Of a stretch of 64,000 nucleotides of DNA, positions 53,108-61,807 are shown piece by piece (positions within the stretch are counted from its first letter, which is position 1; each line of letters begins with the position of its first letter). The notes below the pieces were generated by a model, which saw only the letters and a program-made list of their open reading frames with translations, was not told where the DNA came from and ran no database searches. The DNA lies in the NCBI GenBank assembly GCA_964401685.1, contig CAYNZH010000004.1, forward strand, positions 22,225-86,224, written 5' to 3'. A program made the translations under genes and the position numbers. The DNA comes from DASRQK01 sp964401685 (GTDB taxonomy: Bacteria; Bacteroidota; Bacteroidia; Sphingobacteriales; Sphingobacteriaceae).

Positions 53108-53926
53108 ATGATGACCAATACCACCGAAAAGGAATCGAACTATCAGGACTTAGACAAAATGTCTTTGTCCGAGATTTTGTCGAATATTAACAAGGAAGAC
53201 GAAACTGTAGCACACACGGTGAATCTTGCATTGCCGCAGATTGAGGCACTGACGGCCCAGTCCGTGACGGCGATGAAGCAAGGAGGCCGCATCTTTTATA
53301 TTGGCGCAGGGACCAGCGGCAGGCTAGGAATTTTGGATGCCTCGGAGTGTCCACCTACTTTTGGTGTGCCCGATGACTGGATTATTGGCATCATCGCGGG
53401 TGGCGATAGCGCAATTCGCAGTGCCGTCGAGTTTGCTGAGGATGATGAGCAACAGGCCTGGATAGATCTCAAGGAGTTTGGGATCAACGAAAAAGATGTC
53501 GTGATCGGCATAGCCGCGTCCGGCGGCACGCCCTACGTTCTCGGCGGTCTCAGAGCGGCCAACGAAGCAGGCCTCATCACCGGATGCGTGGTTTGCAACG
53601 CCAAGTCCGCGGTCGCTGCGGAAGCAAAATTTCCCATTGAAGTCATCACGGGGCCAGAGTTTGTCACCGGATCAACCCGGATGAAGGCCGGATCCGCACA
53701 GAAAATGGTCTTGAACATGATTAGCACCACAGTAATGATACAACTCGGCCGTGTCAAAGGCAATAAAATGGTCGACATGCAACTGACCAACAACAAGCTG
53801 TTCAGCCGGGGAGTCAAGATTATCATGGATGAAACCAAAACTACGCCTGAACAAGCCTCTTCATTGCTAGAAAAATACGGCAGTGTGAGAAAAGCGATCG
53901 AGCACCTTCAAATTTCAAACCACTAA
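53108..53926 (+). CDS. murQ: N-acetylmuramic acid 6-phosphate etherase
   Basis: MurQ splits MurNAc-6-phosphate into GlcNAc-6-phosphate and D-lactate in the cytoplasm, feeding cell-wall sugar into glycolysis and reuse. The 272-residue protein has the SIS-domain signature GAGTSGRLGILDASE with Glu80, GPEFVTGSTRMKAG, and Glu111 (matching the catalytic pair of E. coli E83/E114, 31 residues apart in both). Starts at 53108 and 53111 are both possible. It has its own promoter and is followed 4 bases later by the symporter gene. MurQ is the clearest indicator that the locus handles MurNAc. Confidence 0.97.
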   Translation: MMTNTTEKESNYQDLDKMSLSEILSNINKEDETVAHTVNLALPQIEALTAQSVTAMKQGGRIFYIGAGTSGRLGILDASECPPTFGVPDDWIIGIIAGGDSAIRSAVEFAEDDEQQAWIDLKEFGINEKDVVIGIAASGGTPYVLGGLRAANEAGLITGCVVCNAKSAVAAEAKFPIEVITGPEFVTGSTRMKAGSAQKMVLNMISTTVMIQLGRVKGNKMVDMQLTNNKLFSRGVKIIMDETKTTPEQASSLLEKYGSVRKAIEHLQISNH

Positions 53927-53930
53927 GATT

Positions 53931-55418
53931 ATGGCTCCCATCACGTTACTCGCCTTCTTGATTGTCTATTTCGCGGTATTGCTGACTGTTGCGCACTTTA
54001 CCTCCAGAAAATCCTCAGACAACTCTACATTTTTCGTTGCCAACCGCAGTGCTAAGTGGTACATGGTGGCTTTCGGTATGATAGGGACAGCGCTTTCCGG
54101 GGTTACCTTTATTTCCGTTCCAGGTGCCGTCGGAGTCAGTAATTTTGGCTATTTCCAGTTTATTCTGGGAAATGCCGTGGGGTTTGTGGTGATTGCGTAT
54201 GTCTTGTTGCCGCTTTATTACCGGATGAATCTTACGTCCATTTACACTTATTTGGAGGAAAGGCTCGGTCATCGCAGTTATAAAGCAGGGGCGATGATAT
54301 TCTTAGTTTCCCGGACTATTGGCTCCGCCTTCCGTCTGTATTTGGTGGCTATCATTCTTCAGAGGTTTATTTTCGACGCGTGGAATGTTCCCTTTGCGGT
54401 TACTATTATCTTGTGTTTGCTGCTGATATGGCTCTATACCAACAAGGGCGGGCTGAAAACCATCATTGTTACCGATATGCTGCAGACCTTCTTTTTAGTC
54501 ACAGCGGTCATTCTTTCTATTTATTTCATGGCCGACAGCATGGGTTTTGGTATTGTCGAAACCTTTGAAGCAGTCAAAAACAGCGGTTACTCACAGATCT
54601 TTTTCTGGGAAGACTTTCTTGGCAACCGTGCGCATTTCTGGAAACACTTTATAGGGGGTGTTTTTGTCACCGTCGCGATGACGGGATTGGATCAGGATCT
54701 GATGCAAAAGAATCTGAGTATGAGAACCATAGGCGAGGCTCAGAAAAACATGCTTACGTTTACAGGCATTTTTGTGGTGATCAACCTGTTTTTCCTTGCC
54801 GTCGGTGCGATGCTCTATATTTATGCTGGGCAAAATGGTGTTGATATCACCGGTCTTCCGACCCCAGATTACTTATATCCTGAAATTGCGCTCAACCACC
54901 TGGCCATAGTCCCCGGGATTATCTTTATGATGGGCCTTACAGCAGCGACCTTTGCGACAACAGATTCGGCGCTGACTGCGTTGACCACTTCGTTTTGCGT
55001 GGATTTCCTCAACTTTAATAAGAAAGAAAATCCCAATGACCCGGCGCTCATCAGAACCCGGAACAAGGTGCACTTTTGGTTTTCGGTGGTCATGCTGTTG
55101 GTTATCCTCGGATTCAGGCTTATCAACGATGACTCTGTGGTCAACGCAATATTTACCGCAGCTGGGTACACCTATGGCCCTCTTCTTGGCCTCTTTGCCT
55201 TTGGTATTTTGACGAAAAGGAAAGTCGCCGACCGTTTGGTACCCTATCTCTGCGTACTTTCGCCAATTATTTGTTACATTGTCGCTACTTTTGTAATTTT
55301 ACCGCTTACATCCTATCGTATAGGGTTTGAGCTAATTATCTACAATGGTTCTTTGACCTTTTTAATGCTCTATTTGACTGGCTTAAGCATCAATAGAAGT
55401 CGTCAGCTAAGTGTTTGA
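53931..55418 (+). CDS. Sodium:solute symporter (SSS family), candidate MurNAc importer
   Basis: The 495-residue inner-membrane protein has about 13 hydrophobic helices. Visible SSS features are MIGTALSGVTFISVPGAVG (helix 1-2 region), FRLYLVAIILQRF, VAMTGLDQDLMQKNLS and ATFATTDSALTALTT near the sodium site. The family couples sugar, sialic acid or amino acid uptake to Na+. Its 4-base spacing to murQ suggests it imports MurNAc or a MurNAc-containing sugar, in place of the PTS permease MurP of other bacteria. A symporter would deliver unphosphorylated sugar, so a kinase is needed before MurQ. Confidence 0.88.
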   Translation: MAPITLLAFLIVYFAVLLTVAHFTSRKSSDNSTFFVANRSAKWYMVAFGMIGTALSGVTFISVPGAVGVSNFGYFQFILGNAVGFVVIAYVLLPLYYRMNLTSIYTYLEERLGHRSYKAGAMIFLVSRTIGSAFRLYLVAIILQRFIFDAWNVPFAVTIILCLLLIWLYTNKGGLKTIIVTDMLQTFFLVTAVILSIYFMADSMGFGIVETFEAVKNSGYSQIFFWEDFLGNRAHFWKHFIGGVFVTVAMTGLDQDLMQKNLSMRTIGEAQKNMLTFTGIFVVINLFFLAVGAMLYIYAGQNGVDITGLPTPDYLYPEIALNHLAIVPGIIFMMGLTAATFATTDSALTALTTSFCVDFLNFNKKENPNDPALIRTRNKVHFWFSVVMLLVILGFRLINDDSVVNAIFTAAGYTYGPLLGLFAFGILTKRKVADRLVPYLCVLSPIICYIVATFVILPLTSYRIGFELIIYNGSLTFLMLYLTGLSINRSRQLSV

Positions 55419-55651
55419 GAACTATAGGATAGTAAAGTCTTCATACGCTTCGAGCCCGGATTTTGTCTGGATTGTAGCGGATTTGAAAAAAAAATCGACA
55501 ACAACATGCATAATATGAAATTAATTATTTATTATTGTGCACGAGAATTCAATTAATTGTGCCGACATATGAAAAGCTACTTCCGATGAAGCCCTTCGCA
55601 ATTTCTGAGGGTATCTCTATTTGAAATTATTATAGACTTAATTGTGAAAAT

Positions 55652-58600
55652 ATGAAAAAAGAAAAACTAAAGGTTGCACTCGTGCTGGTTTTGTTCTTGT
55701 TTAGCGCGCTAAGTATTTTTGCGCAGACAAGGACCGTTACCGGTACCGTGTACAATGATGAAAATGAGCGCTTTTCGGGCGTTACAGTTTCAGTAACCGG
55801 GACGTCGACACAGACCGCCACCGGCGAAAATGGTAACTTTACCATAGCTGTACCTGCAGGGGGCTCGCTGACGTTTACCGCCGTGGGATTTGAGACCCAG
55901 ACGGTCCCAGTGGGAACTCGAACAAATATCAGCGTAAATATGGTGAAAAGCGTCAGCCAATTGGGTGACGTGGTTATTACAGCTGAGTTTGGTATGAAGA
56001 GGGTCGGACGTGCGATAGGTGCATCCGTACAGCAGATAGACGGCGCGACCATCGCCGAATCCGGAAGGGAAAACTTTATTTCTGCCCTGGCAGGTAGGGT
56101 TCCCGGACTGAATGTCACCTCTACCGGAGGAACACCTGGCTCTTCGACGACAGTCGTACTCCGAAACATTACCTCTATCTCCGGCAACAATCAACCCCTT
56201 TACGTTGTGGACGGAGTGCCGATGAACAACAGTACTTTCGATCCACTGTCCGGAATGGCAGGCGCAGGTGTTGACAGCTATTCGGTGAGGAACATTGACT
56301 ATTCATCACGTGGAAACGACTTCAACCCTGAAGACATTCAGGAGATCACTATTTTGAAAGGTGCAGCTGCTGCTGCTCTTTACGGATCAGATGCTTCCAA
56401 CGGTGCAATCATCATTACCACCAAAAAAGGACGTCCCGGTGCCGGCCGTGTGACCTACAGCAATTCGTTTAAGCTCGATAAAGCCTATGGGTACCCTGAA
56501 TTGCAGACCAAATACGCGAACGGTAACTTTGGTACGACCAACTATTATTATACAGCAAAATACGGCGGACTTTATCCAGAGGGAATGCAGCTTTATGATA
56601 ATTTCGCCGCTGTTCTTCAAACTGGTTTGACCGACAGGCACAATATTGCTGTCGAAGGTGGATCAGAGAGATCTACTATACGTGCTGGTGCGTCTTTCCT
56701 CAGTCAACAAGGTGTTATAAAGACAACGGACTATGACCGTACCAATATTAGCTTGGCAGGTCAGTCGCAGATTACAGACTGGTTGAGGTTTGAAGGATCT
56801 ATGCAGTATACCAAAACCGGAAATCACAAAGCCCTACGTGGCACGGATGGTCCTCTTTACCGCAGTATGCTTTGGCCAGTTGTCGATGATATGTCCAACT
56901 ACCTGACAGAAGACGGCATCTACATGAAAGTCCCAGACTATTATATAGATCAGGATTTGCTCAACCCTTTATTTGCGCTTAATAAAAACAGGTTTTTTGA
57001 TAAGTCCGACCGCTTCATCAGCAACGTCGCCCTTACCCTGGAGCCTATTGAGAATACCTTCTTAAGGGCGCAGGTCGGCTGGGATGTCGGCATGCAGACT
57101 TTTGAAAATTCCAGACACCCGTATTATGCTGCTCGGAATGCAGGCCTGGGTGAGTACAACCTGACCCAATCTAACTTTTCCGATCCTACTATCAACATTC
57201 TTGCAGGCTACAATAACACCTTCCTGAACGATAAGCTTTCCTTTTCCGGACAGCTGGGTTATCACCAACTGGAGAATGGAGTTACCAGATTGGCAACCCG
57301 CGGTACCGACTTTACAGTACCGGATTTTCAATCCATCAATAATACCAACGTTGCGACGCAGGTTTCCCAACAGTGGAACACCAAACGCAGGATCCAGGCA
57401 TTGTCCGGACAGTTCCAGTTCGGCTATGACAATCTTGCGTTCATAACGTTAAGAGGGCGTAATGACTGGTCTTCGACCTTGCCGGTCGCGAATAACCGTT
57501 ATTTCTATCCATCCATAGAGGGTTCACTGATCGTGTCCGACCTGAATTTTATGGACGCCGTTCCAGCGATCAATTATTTAAAACTGAGAGGATCTATTGC
57601 CCGGGTGGGTAAGGATGCCGGACCTTTGGAGATAGATCCGCAACTGGAAGGTACAGAATTGACAGGGGGTGGATTTAAATATGGTTTTACTGGGCCAAAT
57701 CCAAATCTTCGCCCAGAAATGACCACAGCGAAAGAGATCGGAGCGGACATTCAGCTTTTCAATAGCCGTCTAAACGCTAGCGTTACGTATTTTGATACGC
57801 GAAATGCAGATCAAATCGTCAAAGGATTTCGCTTGAGCTATGCAACAGGATTCGTTCTAAACAATATGAACGTCGGAACCTTTAAAACCTGGGGCTGGGA
57901 AGCTGCCTTGGACGGCGACATACTCAGACTGGAGAACGGTCTGACCTGGAACGTCGGTGTTAGTGCTTCGCAAGGCAAATCCAAAGTGTTGTACTTGCCA
58001 GAGAACGTTACTGAGTATTACAACCCTTATACCTGGAACTACGGAAATATTCGTAATGGAATCATGGTGGGCCATCCGATCACCACGCTTACTGGCTATG
58101 GGTATATGAGAAATGAAGCCGGCGATATATTGATCAGTCCGACTACGGGTCTTCCGCTGACAGATGCAGTGTGGTCCGTGATCGGTGATCGTGAGCCGCT
58201 CTTGCGTTTCGGAATGCATTCTACCCTAAGATTTAAAAACCTGCGTGCCTCTGCACTTTTTGCAGGGCGCCTTGGAGCGACGGTTGTAAACGGTACCAAA
58301 GGTCAGATGATGTCTCAGGGAACCAGCTGGGAATCTGTCGAACTCAGAGAGCGCGGTCCTTTTGTGTTTGAAGGCGTACTCAGAGACGGTTTGGAAAACA
58401 CAGACAATCCGACCCGCAACACCATCGTCACCGATTATAGAAATTACGGTGCGACCATCTTCGCTGGCAGCAACGAGGATTGGCTGGAAAAAGACGTGCA
58501 CTACCTGCGTTTACAGGAGTTGAGGCTGTCTTACCGCCTGCCAGCTTCCGCGCTCAGCTGGTCACGAATAGCGTCTAGTTTTGATATATTTGTCGTAGGA

Positions 58601-58756
58601 AACGACTTGGCTACCTGGACCAATTATTCCGGTATTGATGCCGTCGGAAACACAGTCTCTGCCGCTGCGGGTGGTACCGGGGGTGAAGGTATTGACGTAT
58701 GGTCAATTCCAAATCCACGCGGATTATCATTTGGCATTAGTTTAACCCTAAATTAA
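55652..58756 (+). CDS. SusC/RagA-family TonB-linked outer membrane transporter (pair 4)
   Basis: The 1034-residue protein has a signal peptide (1-25, IFAQ), a carboxypeptidase-like domain (28-98), LGDVVITAEFG (104-114) as TonB-box region, a plug with ALYGSDASNGAIIITTKKG, and a barrel ending GISLTLN. It is preceded by 233 bases without a gene, which hold two ATTGTGC sequences and no exact TAnnTTTG box. SusD pair 4 begins 10 bases later. Together with pair 1 it belongs to the group partnered with SusD-like_2 lipoproteins, different from pairs 2 and 3. Confidence 0.95.
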   Translation: MKKEKLKVALVLVLFLFSALSIFAQTRTVTGTVYNDENERFSGVTVSVTGTSTQTATGENGNFTIAVPAGGSLTFTAVGFETQTVPVGTRTNISVNMVKSVSQLGDVVITAEFGMKRVGRAIGASVQQIDGATIAESGRENFISALAGRVPGLNVTSTGGTPGSSTTVVLRNITSISGNNQPLYVVDGVPMNNSTFDPLSGMAGAGVDSYSVRNIDYSSRGNDFNPEDIQEITILKGAAAAALYGSDASNGAIIITTKKGRPGAGRVTYSNSFKLDKAYGYPELQTKYANGNFGTTNYYYTAKYGGLYPEGMQLYDNFAAVLQTGLTDRHNIAVEGGSERSTIRAGASFLSQQGVIKTTDYDRTNISLAGQSQITDWLRFEGSMQYTKTGNHKALRGTDGPLYRSMLWPVVDDMSNYLTEDGIYMKVPDYYIDQDLLNPLFALNKNRFFDKSDRFISNVALTLEPIENTFLRAQVGWDVGMQTFENSRHPYYAARNAGLGEYNLTQSNFSDPTINILAGYNNTFLNDKLSFSGQLGYHQLENGVTRLATRGTDFTVPDFQSINNTNVATQVSQQWNTKRRIQALSGQFQFGYDNLAFITLRGRNDWSSTLPVANNRYFYPSIEGSLIVSDLNFMDAVPAINYLKLRGSIARVGKDAGPLEIDPQLEGTELTGGGFKYGFTGPNPNLRPEMTTAKEIGADIQLFNSRLNASVTYFDTRNADQIVKGFRLSYATGFVLNNMNVGTFKTWGWEAALDGDILRLENGLTWNVGVSASQGKSKVLYLPENVTEYYNPYTWNYGNIRNGIMVGHPITTLTGYGYMRNEAGDILISPTTGLPLTDAVWSVIGDREPLLRFGMHSTLRFKNLRASALFAGRLGATVVNGTKGQMMSQGTSWESVELRERGPFVFEGVLRDGLENTDNPTRNTIVTDYRNYGATIFAGSNEDWLEKDVHYLRLQELRLSYRLPASALSWSRIASSFDIFVVGNDLATWTNYSGIDAVGNTVSAAAGGTGGEGIDVWSIPNPRGLSFGISLTLN

Positions 58757-58766
58757 AGATAAAGCG

Positions 58767-60623
58767 ATGAAAAAATTTTTCATGTATATCGTTCCTCTGT
58801 TTTTTCTCCTTAGTGGATGTGAGAAATATTTGGACGTAAATAAAAATGTTGATGCTCCCGATGAAGTGGAAAGCTATCTATATCTGGCAAACAATATACA
58901 ACAATTACAAGGCGTGTATTGGGATATCCGAGCCCTGGGGCCAATGACCCAGATGATGGGTACTTCCAGCTATACGAGTTTTGCTACCCATTACTATAGT
59001 CCTGCGAGTGATGCAGGAGGCGAAATCTGGCGTGTTGTTTACTGGTTGCAAGGGATGAACCTTGAAAATATGATCAACCAGTCTATGGAGACCGAGGAGT
59101 GGACTCTTGCCGGGATTGGGCTGGCATTGAAAGCCTTTGGCTGGGACTTGTTGACCAAAGTACATGGCGAAGTGCCTATGACGGATGCTTTCGTTCCTGG
59201 TTTGCTTTCTCACGACTATGACTATCAGGAGGACATCTATCCACAAGTAAGAGCTTGGGCCTATGAGGCCATTGAGCTTCTGGAGAGACCCGACAACACC
59301 CCTTATGGTGTCAAAATCACCAACAACGATTTCATGTACGGTGGGGATAAAAGCAAATGGATCAAGTTTGCCTATGCGGTCATCGTCAGAAACCTGGCTT
59401 CCCTCAGCAACAAGAATGACTTTACCTCGGCCTATGCCCAGGAATTGTTGGATGCTGCGGGAAAATCCTTTCAGTCTCCGGCAGATGATGCAACCGTCTC
59501 CGTTGCAGGAGGTTCTCAGACTGCAGCCTACAGCGGATATAACAATTTCTGGGGAACGGCTCGTGGAAATCTAGGGTTGAGTTATTTTCAGCATGATTAT
59601 GCGGTACAGATTATGACAGGCACTGTTCCTGTGTATGATGAGTCCGGCGACAAAGTCAGGCAAGATGATAACACCCTTCACCCCTATAAGCCAGCTCCTA
59701 ATCAAATTATCACCGATACGTTGAAAGACGTACCCGGGCACTTCGATCCCCGTGTCACTGTGAAACTTGCTACAGCAAGTAATCCAGATTATCAACATTT
59801 GGATAATACGGACAGCGTAAAGAACTATACCTATTTTGGCGGTTCTTTCACCAGCCGCTCCGGGCCTATTGGAACTGCGCCCTCCTACTACGGCAGAAAT
59901 ACAACGCCGACCGTAACTGGAGACGAACACGATGGTATGGGTCGTTGGCTATACAGGGATAATGCTCCGTATATTTTGACAACCTATGCTGAGATTCAGT
60001 TTTGTGTCGCCGAGACTTACTGGAAAATGGGTCAGCAAGGACAAGCTTTCACTGCATTTCAAAATGGAGTACGCGCAGACATGGAATTCACTGCAAAGTA
60101 TATTACTCCAGGTCGCGAGGGCAGTCCGACAGGAGGAGACAAGATTACTAAGGCCGCTTTTGATGCGCTTGCTGCAGAATATCTAAGCGGACCTTATGTC
60201 GCCAACGTGAACAATTTTTCCCTATCGCACATTATGATGCAAAAATGGATTGCCTTGTACCCTTGGGGTGCGCCAGAAGCGTGGGTCGACATGCGTAAAT
60301 ATCATTACGATATAGACTACACCGGTGACTACCCGAGCAACGGTAATGGTTGGGTTCAAGCGGAGTTGTACATGAAGGAAGATACGGATCCGACAAAAGT
60401 GTATAAGGGCTTATACATGGCTCCCGCTCAGGTACAAAGTAGAAAATCTCCTTACAACGTTTTGAACGAGGGATCACCCAGCTACAGGTTGAGACCTAGG
60501 TACAACTCGGAGTATATGTGGAACCTGGGCTCACTGGAAGGTTTGAGACCAATTCCGGGGACTGCACCCAACTATCAGACGTCGATCCCTTGGTTTGCTT
60601 ACCCAGGTGATATGCCTCAGTAA
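58767..60623 (+). CDS. SusD-like nutrient-binding outer membrane lipoprotein (pair 4)
   Basis: The 618-residue lipoprotein has a signal ending FLLSGC, then EKYLDVNKNVDAPD. The LAGIGLALKAFGWDLLTKVHGEVPMTDAF helix, YGGDKSKWIKFAYAVIVRNLASLSNK, and ITTYAEIQFCVAETYWKMGQQGQA (near-standard for SusD-like_2) match the family. It is long for the group (pair 1 has 476 residues). It would bind the ligand of SusC pair 4. A DUF4397-like lipoprotein gene follows after 30 bases. Confidence 0.92.
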   Translation: MKKFFMYIVPLFFLLSGCEKYLDVNKNVDAPDEVESYLYLANNIQQLQGVYWDIRALGPMTQMMGTSSYTSFATHYYSPASDAGGEIWRVVYWLQGMNLENMINQSMETEEWTLAGIGLALKAFGWDLLTKVHGEVPMTDAFVPGLLSHDYDYQEDIYPQVRAWAYEAIELLERPDNTPYGVKITNNDFMYGGDKSKWIKFAYAVIVRNLASLSNKNDFTSAYAQELLDAAGKSFQSPADDATVSVAGGSQTAAYSGYNNFWGTARGNLGLSYFQHDYAVQIMTGTVPVYDESGDKVRQDDNTLHPYKPAPNQIITDTLKDVPGHFDPRVTVKLATASNPDYQHLDNTDSVKNYTYFGGSFTSRSGPIGTAPSYYGRNTTPTVTGDEHDGMGRWLYRDNAPYILTTYAEIQFCVAETYWKMGQQGQAFTAFQNGVRADMEFTAKYITPGREGSPTGGDKITKAAFDALAAEYLSGPYVANVNNFSLSHIMMQKWIALYPWGAPEAWVDMRKYHYDIDYTGDYPSNGNGWVQAELYMKEDTDPTKVYKGLYMAPAQVQSRKSPYNVLNEGSPSYRLRPRYNSEYMWNLGSLEGLRPIPGTAPNYQTSIPWFAYPGDMPQ

Positions 60624-60653
60624 ATCGTGGATTTATTCAAAAACTAAGAAAAT

Positions 60654-61520
60654 ATGAAGAAGATACCAAATATATTAGCTTTGATGATGGTACTGCTGTA
60701 CTTTACCTCCTGCGAAAAGCATGTGGTTGAGTTCAATGCAGAAGAAATCAGCGACGAAACCCCGCAGTTTCAAATATTCTACATGGTGCCCCTGGCCTCT
60801 GGTACGGCTAACAATATCAATAAAGTCGAATTGGACAACAAGGTACTGACCAATGAAACAGCGCCGTTGAATACGTTCAATCTGATTCCTAGTGGAGCAG
60901 TAAATAAGTTTTTTGCAACTCCAAATAAGGATGTCAATCTGAAACTTTATCGGGGTGCACCGACCAGTTTGACATTGGCATACGACAGAAATGTCAGTTT
61001 GCTCAATGGAAAGCAGGCACTTTTTATACACAGTTTCGATGAGCCGCCTGTGATCATTCCTCACAACGGTCCCCTGCCTTCTGTCATCACTGAACACACA
61101 GGATCGACGGCATGGATTCGCTTTATCAATTTGATGTATGAGACTCCTGGCGTGCCTTCTACGCTCAAGCTTCAGTACCAATGGCAGTATACCACAGACA
61201 ACGAAACAGGCGCTAAGAGCGAATGGTTTAATTTGGGTGAGCCAGTATCCTTTGGACAGGCGACTGGCTGGGAGCCTGTCGTCGTGAACAAAACCGTCGA
61301 GATTTCAGCAGGAACGGCCCGCATCGACTACAGAATCCGACTGATTGGGGCGGACGGCTCTGATCAGGGCAGTCTTACCGTGAGAAACTCCTCGGGCAAC
61401 CTGGTCAATTATTCTGACTGGTGGAACGCAGGCATCGGCCGGGGTTACAACCACGTTTTCGCGGGCTATCGCAATGCAACATCCTTGGGTGTAGGCATCA
61501 GGCAGTCTTCCGCTCTGTAA
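60654..61520 (+). CDS. SusCD-associated lipoprotein, DUF4397-like, candidate surface binding protein
   Basis: The 288-residue protein has a lipoprotein signal ending LLYFTSC, then CEKHVVEFNAEE. The rest is beta-rich in two parts: a domain of about 110 residues (LYRGAPTSLTLAYDRNVSL, resembling DUF4397) and a second with FINLMYETPGVPSTLKLQYQW. No catalytic motif is seen. Position after SusC and SusD of pair 4, like the DUF4623-type protein after pair 3, suggests an accessory surface binding protein. Family naming is tentative. A terminator follows downstream. Confidence 0.65.
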   Translation: MKKIPNILALMMVLLYFTSCEKHVVEFNAEEISDETPQFQIFYMVPLASGTANNINKVELDNKVLTNETAPLNTFNLIPSGAVNKFFATPNKDVNLKLYRGAPTSLTLAYDRNVSLLNGKQALFIHSFDEPPVIIPHNGPLPSVITEHTGSTAWIRFINLMYETPGVPSTLKLQYQWQYTTDNETGAKSEWFNLGEPVSFGQATGWEPVVVNKTVEISAGTARIDYRIRLIGADGSDQGSLTVRNSSGNLVNYSDWWNAGIGRGYNHVFAGYRNATSLGVGIRQSSAL

Positions 61521-61542
61521 GGGTTATTTTATTTTATTTGCT

Positions 61543-61597
61543 GCGTACGATTTTCGTGCCTGTCAAAACAAGTCGGGGCTTTCAAAAGTTAGATATA
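61543..61597 (+). repeat. 55-bp contig-end duplicate, left copy
   Basis: Identical to 61698-61752 across a 100-N run; an assembly k-mer overlap, not a biological repeat. Confidence 0.95.
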
Positions 61598-61697
61598 NNN
61601 NNNNNNNNNNNNNNNNNNNNNNNNNNNNNNNNNNNNNNNNNNNNNNNNNNNNNNNNNNNNNNNNNNNNNNNNNNNNNNNNNNNNNNNNNNNNNNNNN
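61598..61697. other. Assembly gap, 100 N (artificial)
   Basis: Exactly 100 N between identical 55-bp ends. After joining, the region between 61520 and the porin gene is about 132 bases with one terminator. Confidence 0.95.
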
Positions 61698-61752
61698 GCG
61701 TACGATTTTCGTGCCTGTCAAAACAAGTCGGGGCTTTCAAAAGTTAGATATA
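61698..61752 (+). repeat. 55-bp contig-end duplicate, right copy
   Basis: Identical to 61543-61597. The right copy continues into the second arm of a terminator hairpin, so the contig break falls in the hairpin loop. Confidence 0.95.
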
Positions 61753-61769
61753 CTTTTGGAAGCCCTTTT
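61731..61769 (+). terminator. Intrinsic terminator at the end of the SusCD locus
   Basis: GGGCTTTCAAAAGT (61731-61744) pairs with ACTTTTGGAAGCCC (61752-61765), one wobble, 7-base loop, followed by TTTTG. A 14-bp stem makes it strong. Confidence 0.85.
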
Positions 61770-61794
61770 GTGTGTAATCATGGCGGAGAATTGA

Positions 61795-61802
61795 TAACTT
61801 TG
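61795..61802 (+). promoter_or_regulatory. -7 promoter box immediately before the porin gene
   Basis: TAACTTTG matches TAnnTTTG and ends 5 bases before ATG 61808, placing the predicted transcript start at about the start codon. A TTG at 61768-61770 is a possible -33 element at 24-base spacing. Confidence 0.5.
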
Positions 61803-61807
61803 CAAGG

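Noticed and set aside
55419..55651. Possible small gene or RNA in the 233-base spacer before SusC4
   Set aside because: No credible frame or clear secondary structure was found; it probably holds regulatory sequence only.
61421..61747. Open frame running across the N run before the porin gene
   Set aside because: It exists only because N codons are read through and because the contig end is duplicated.
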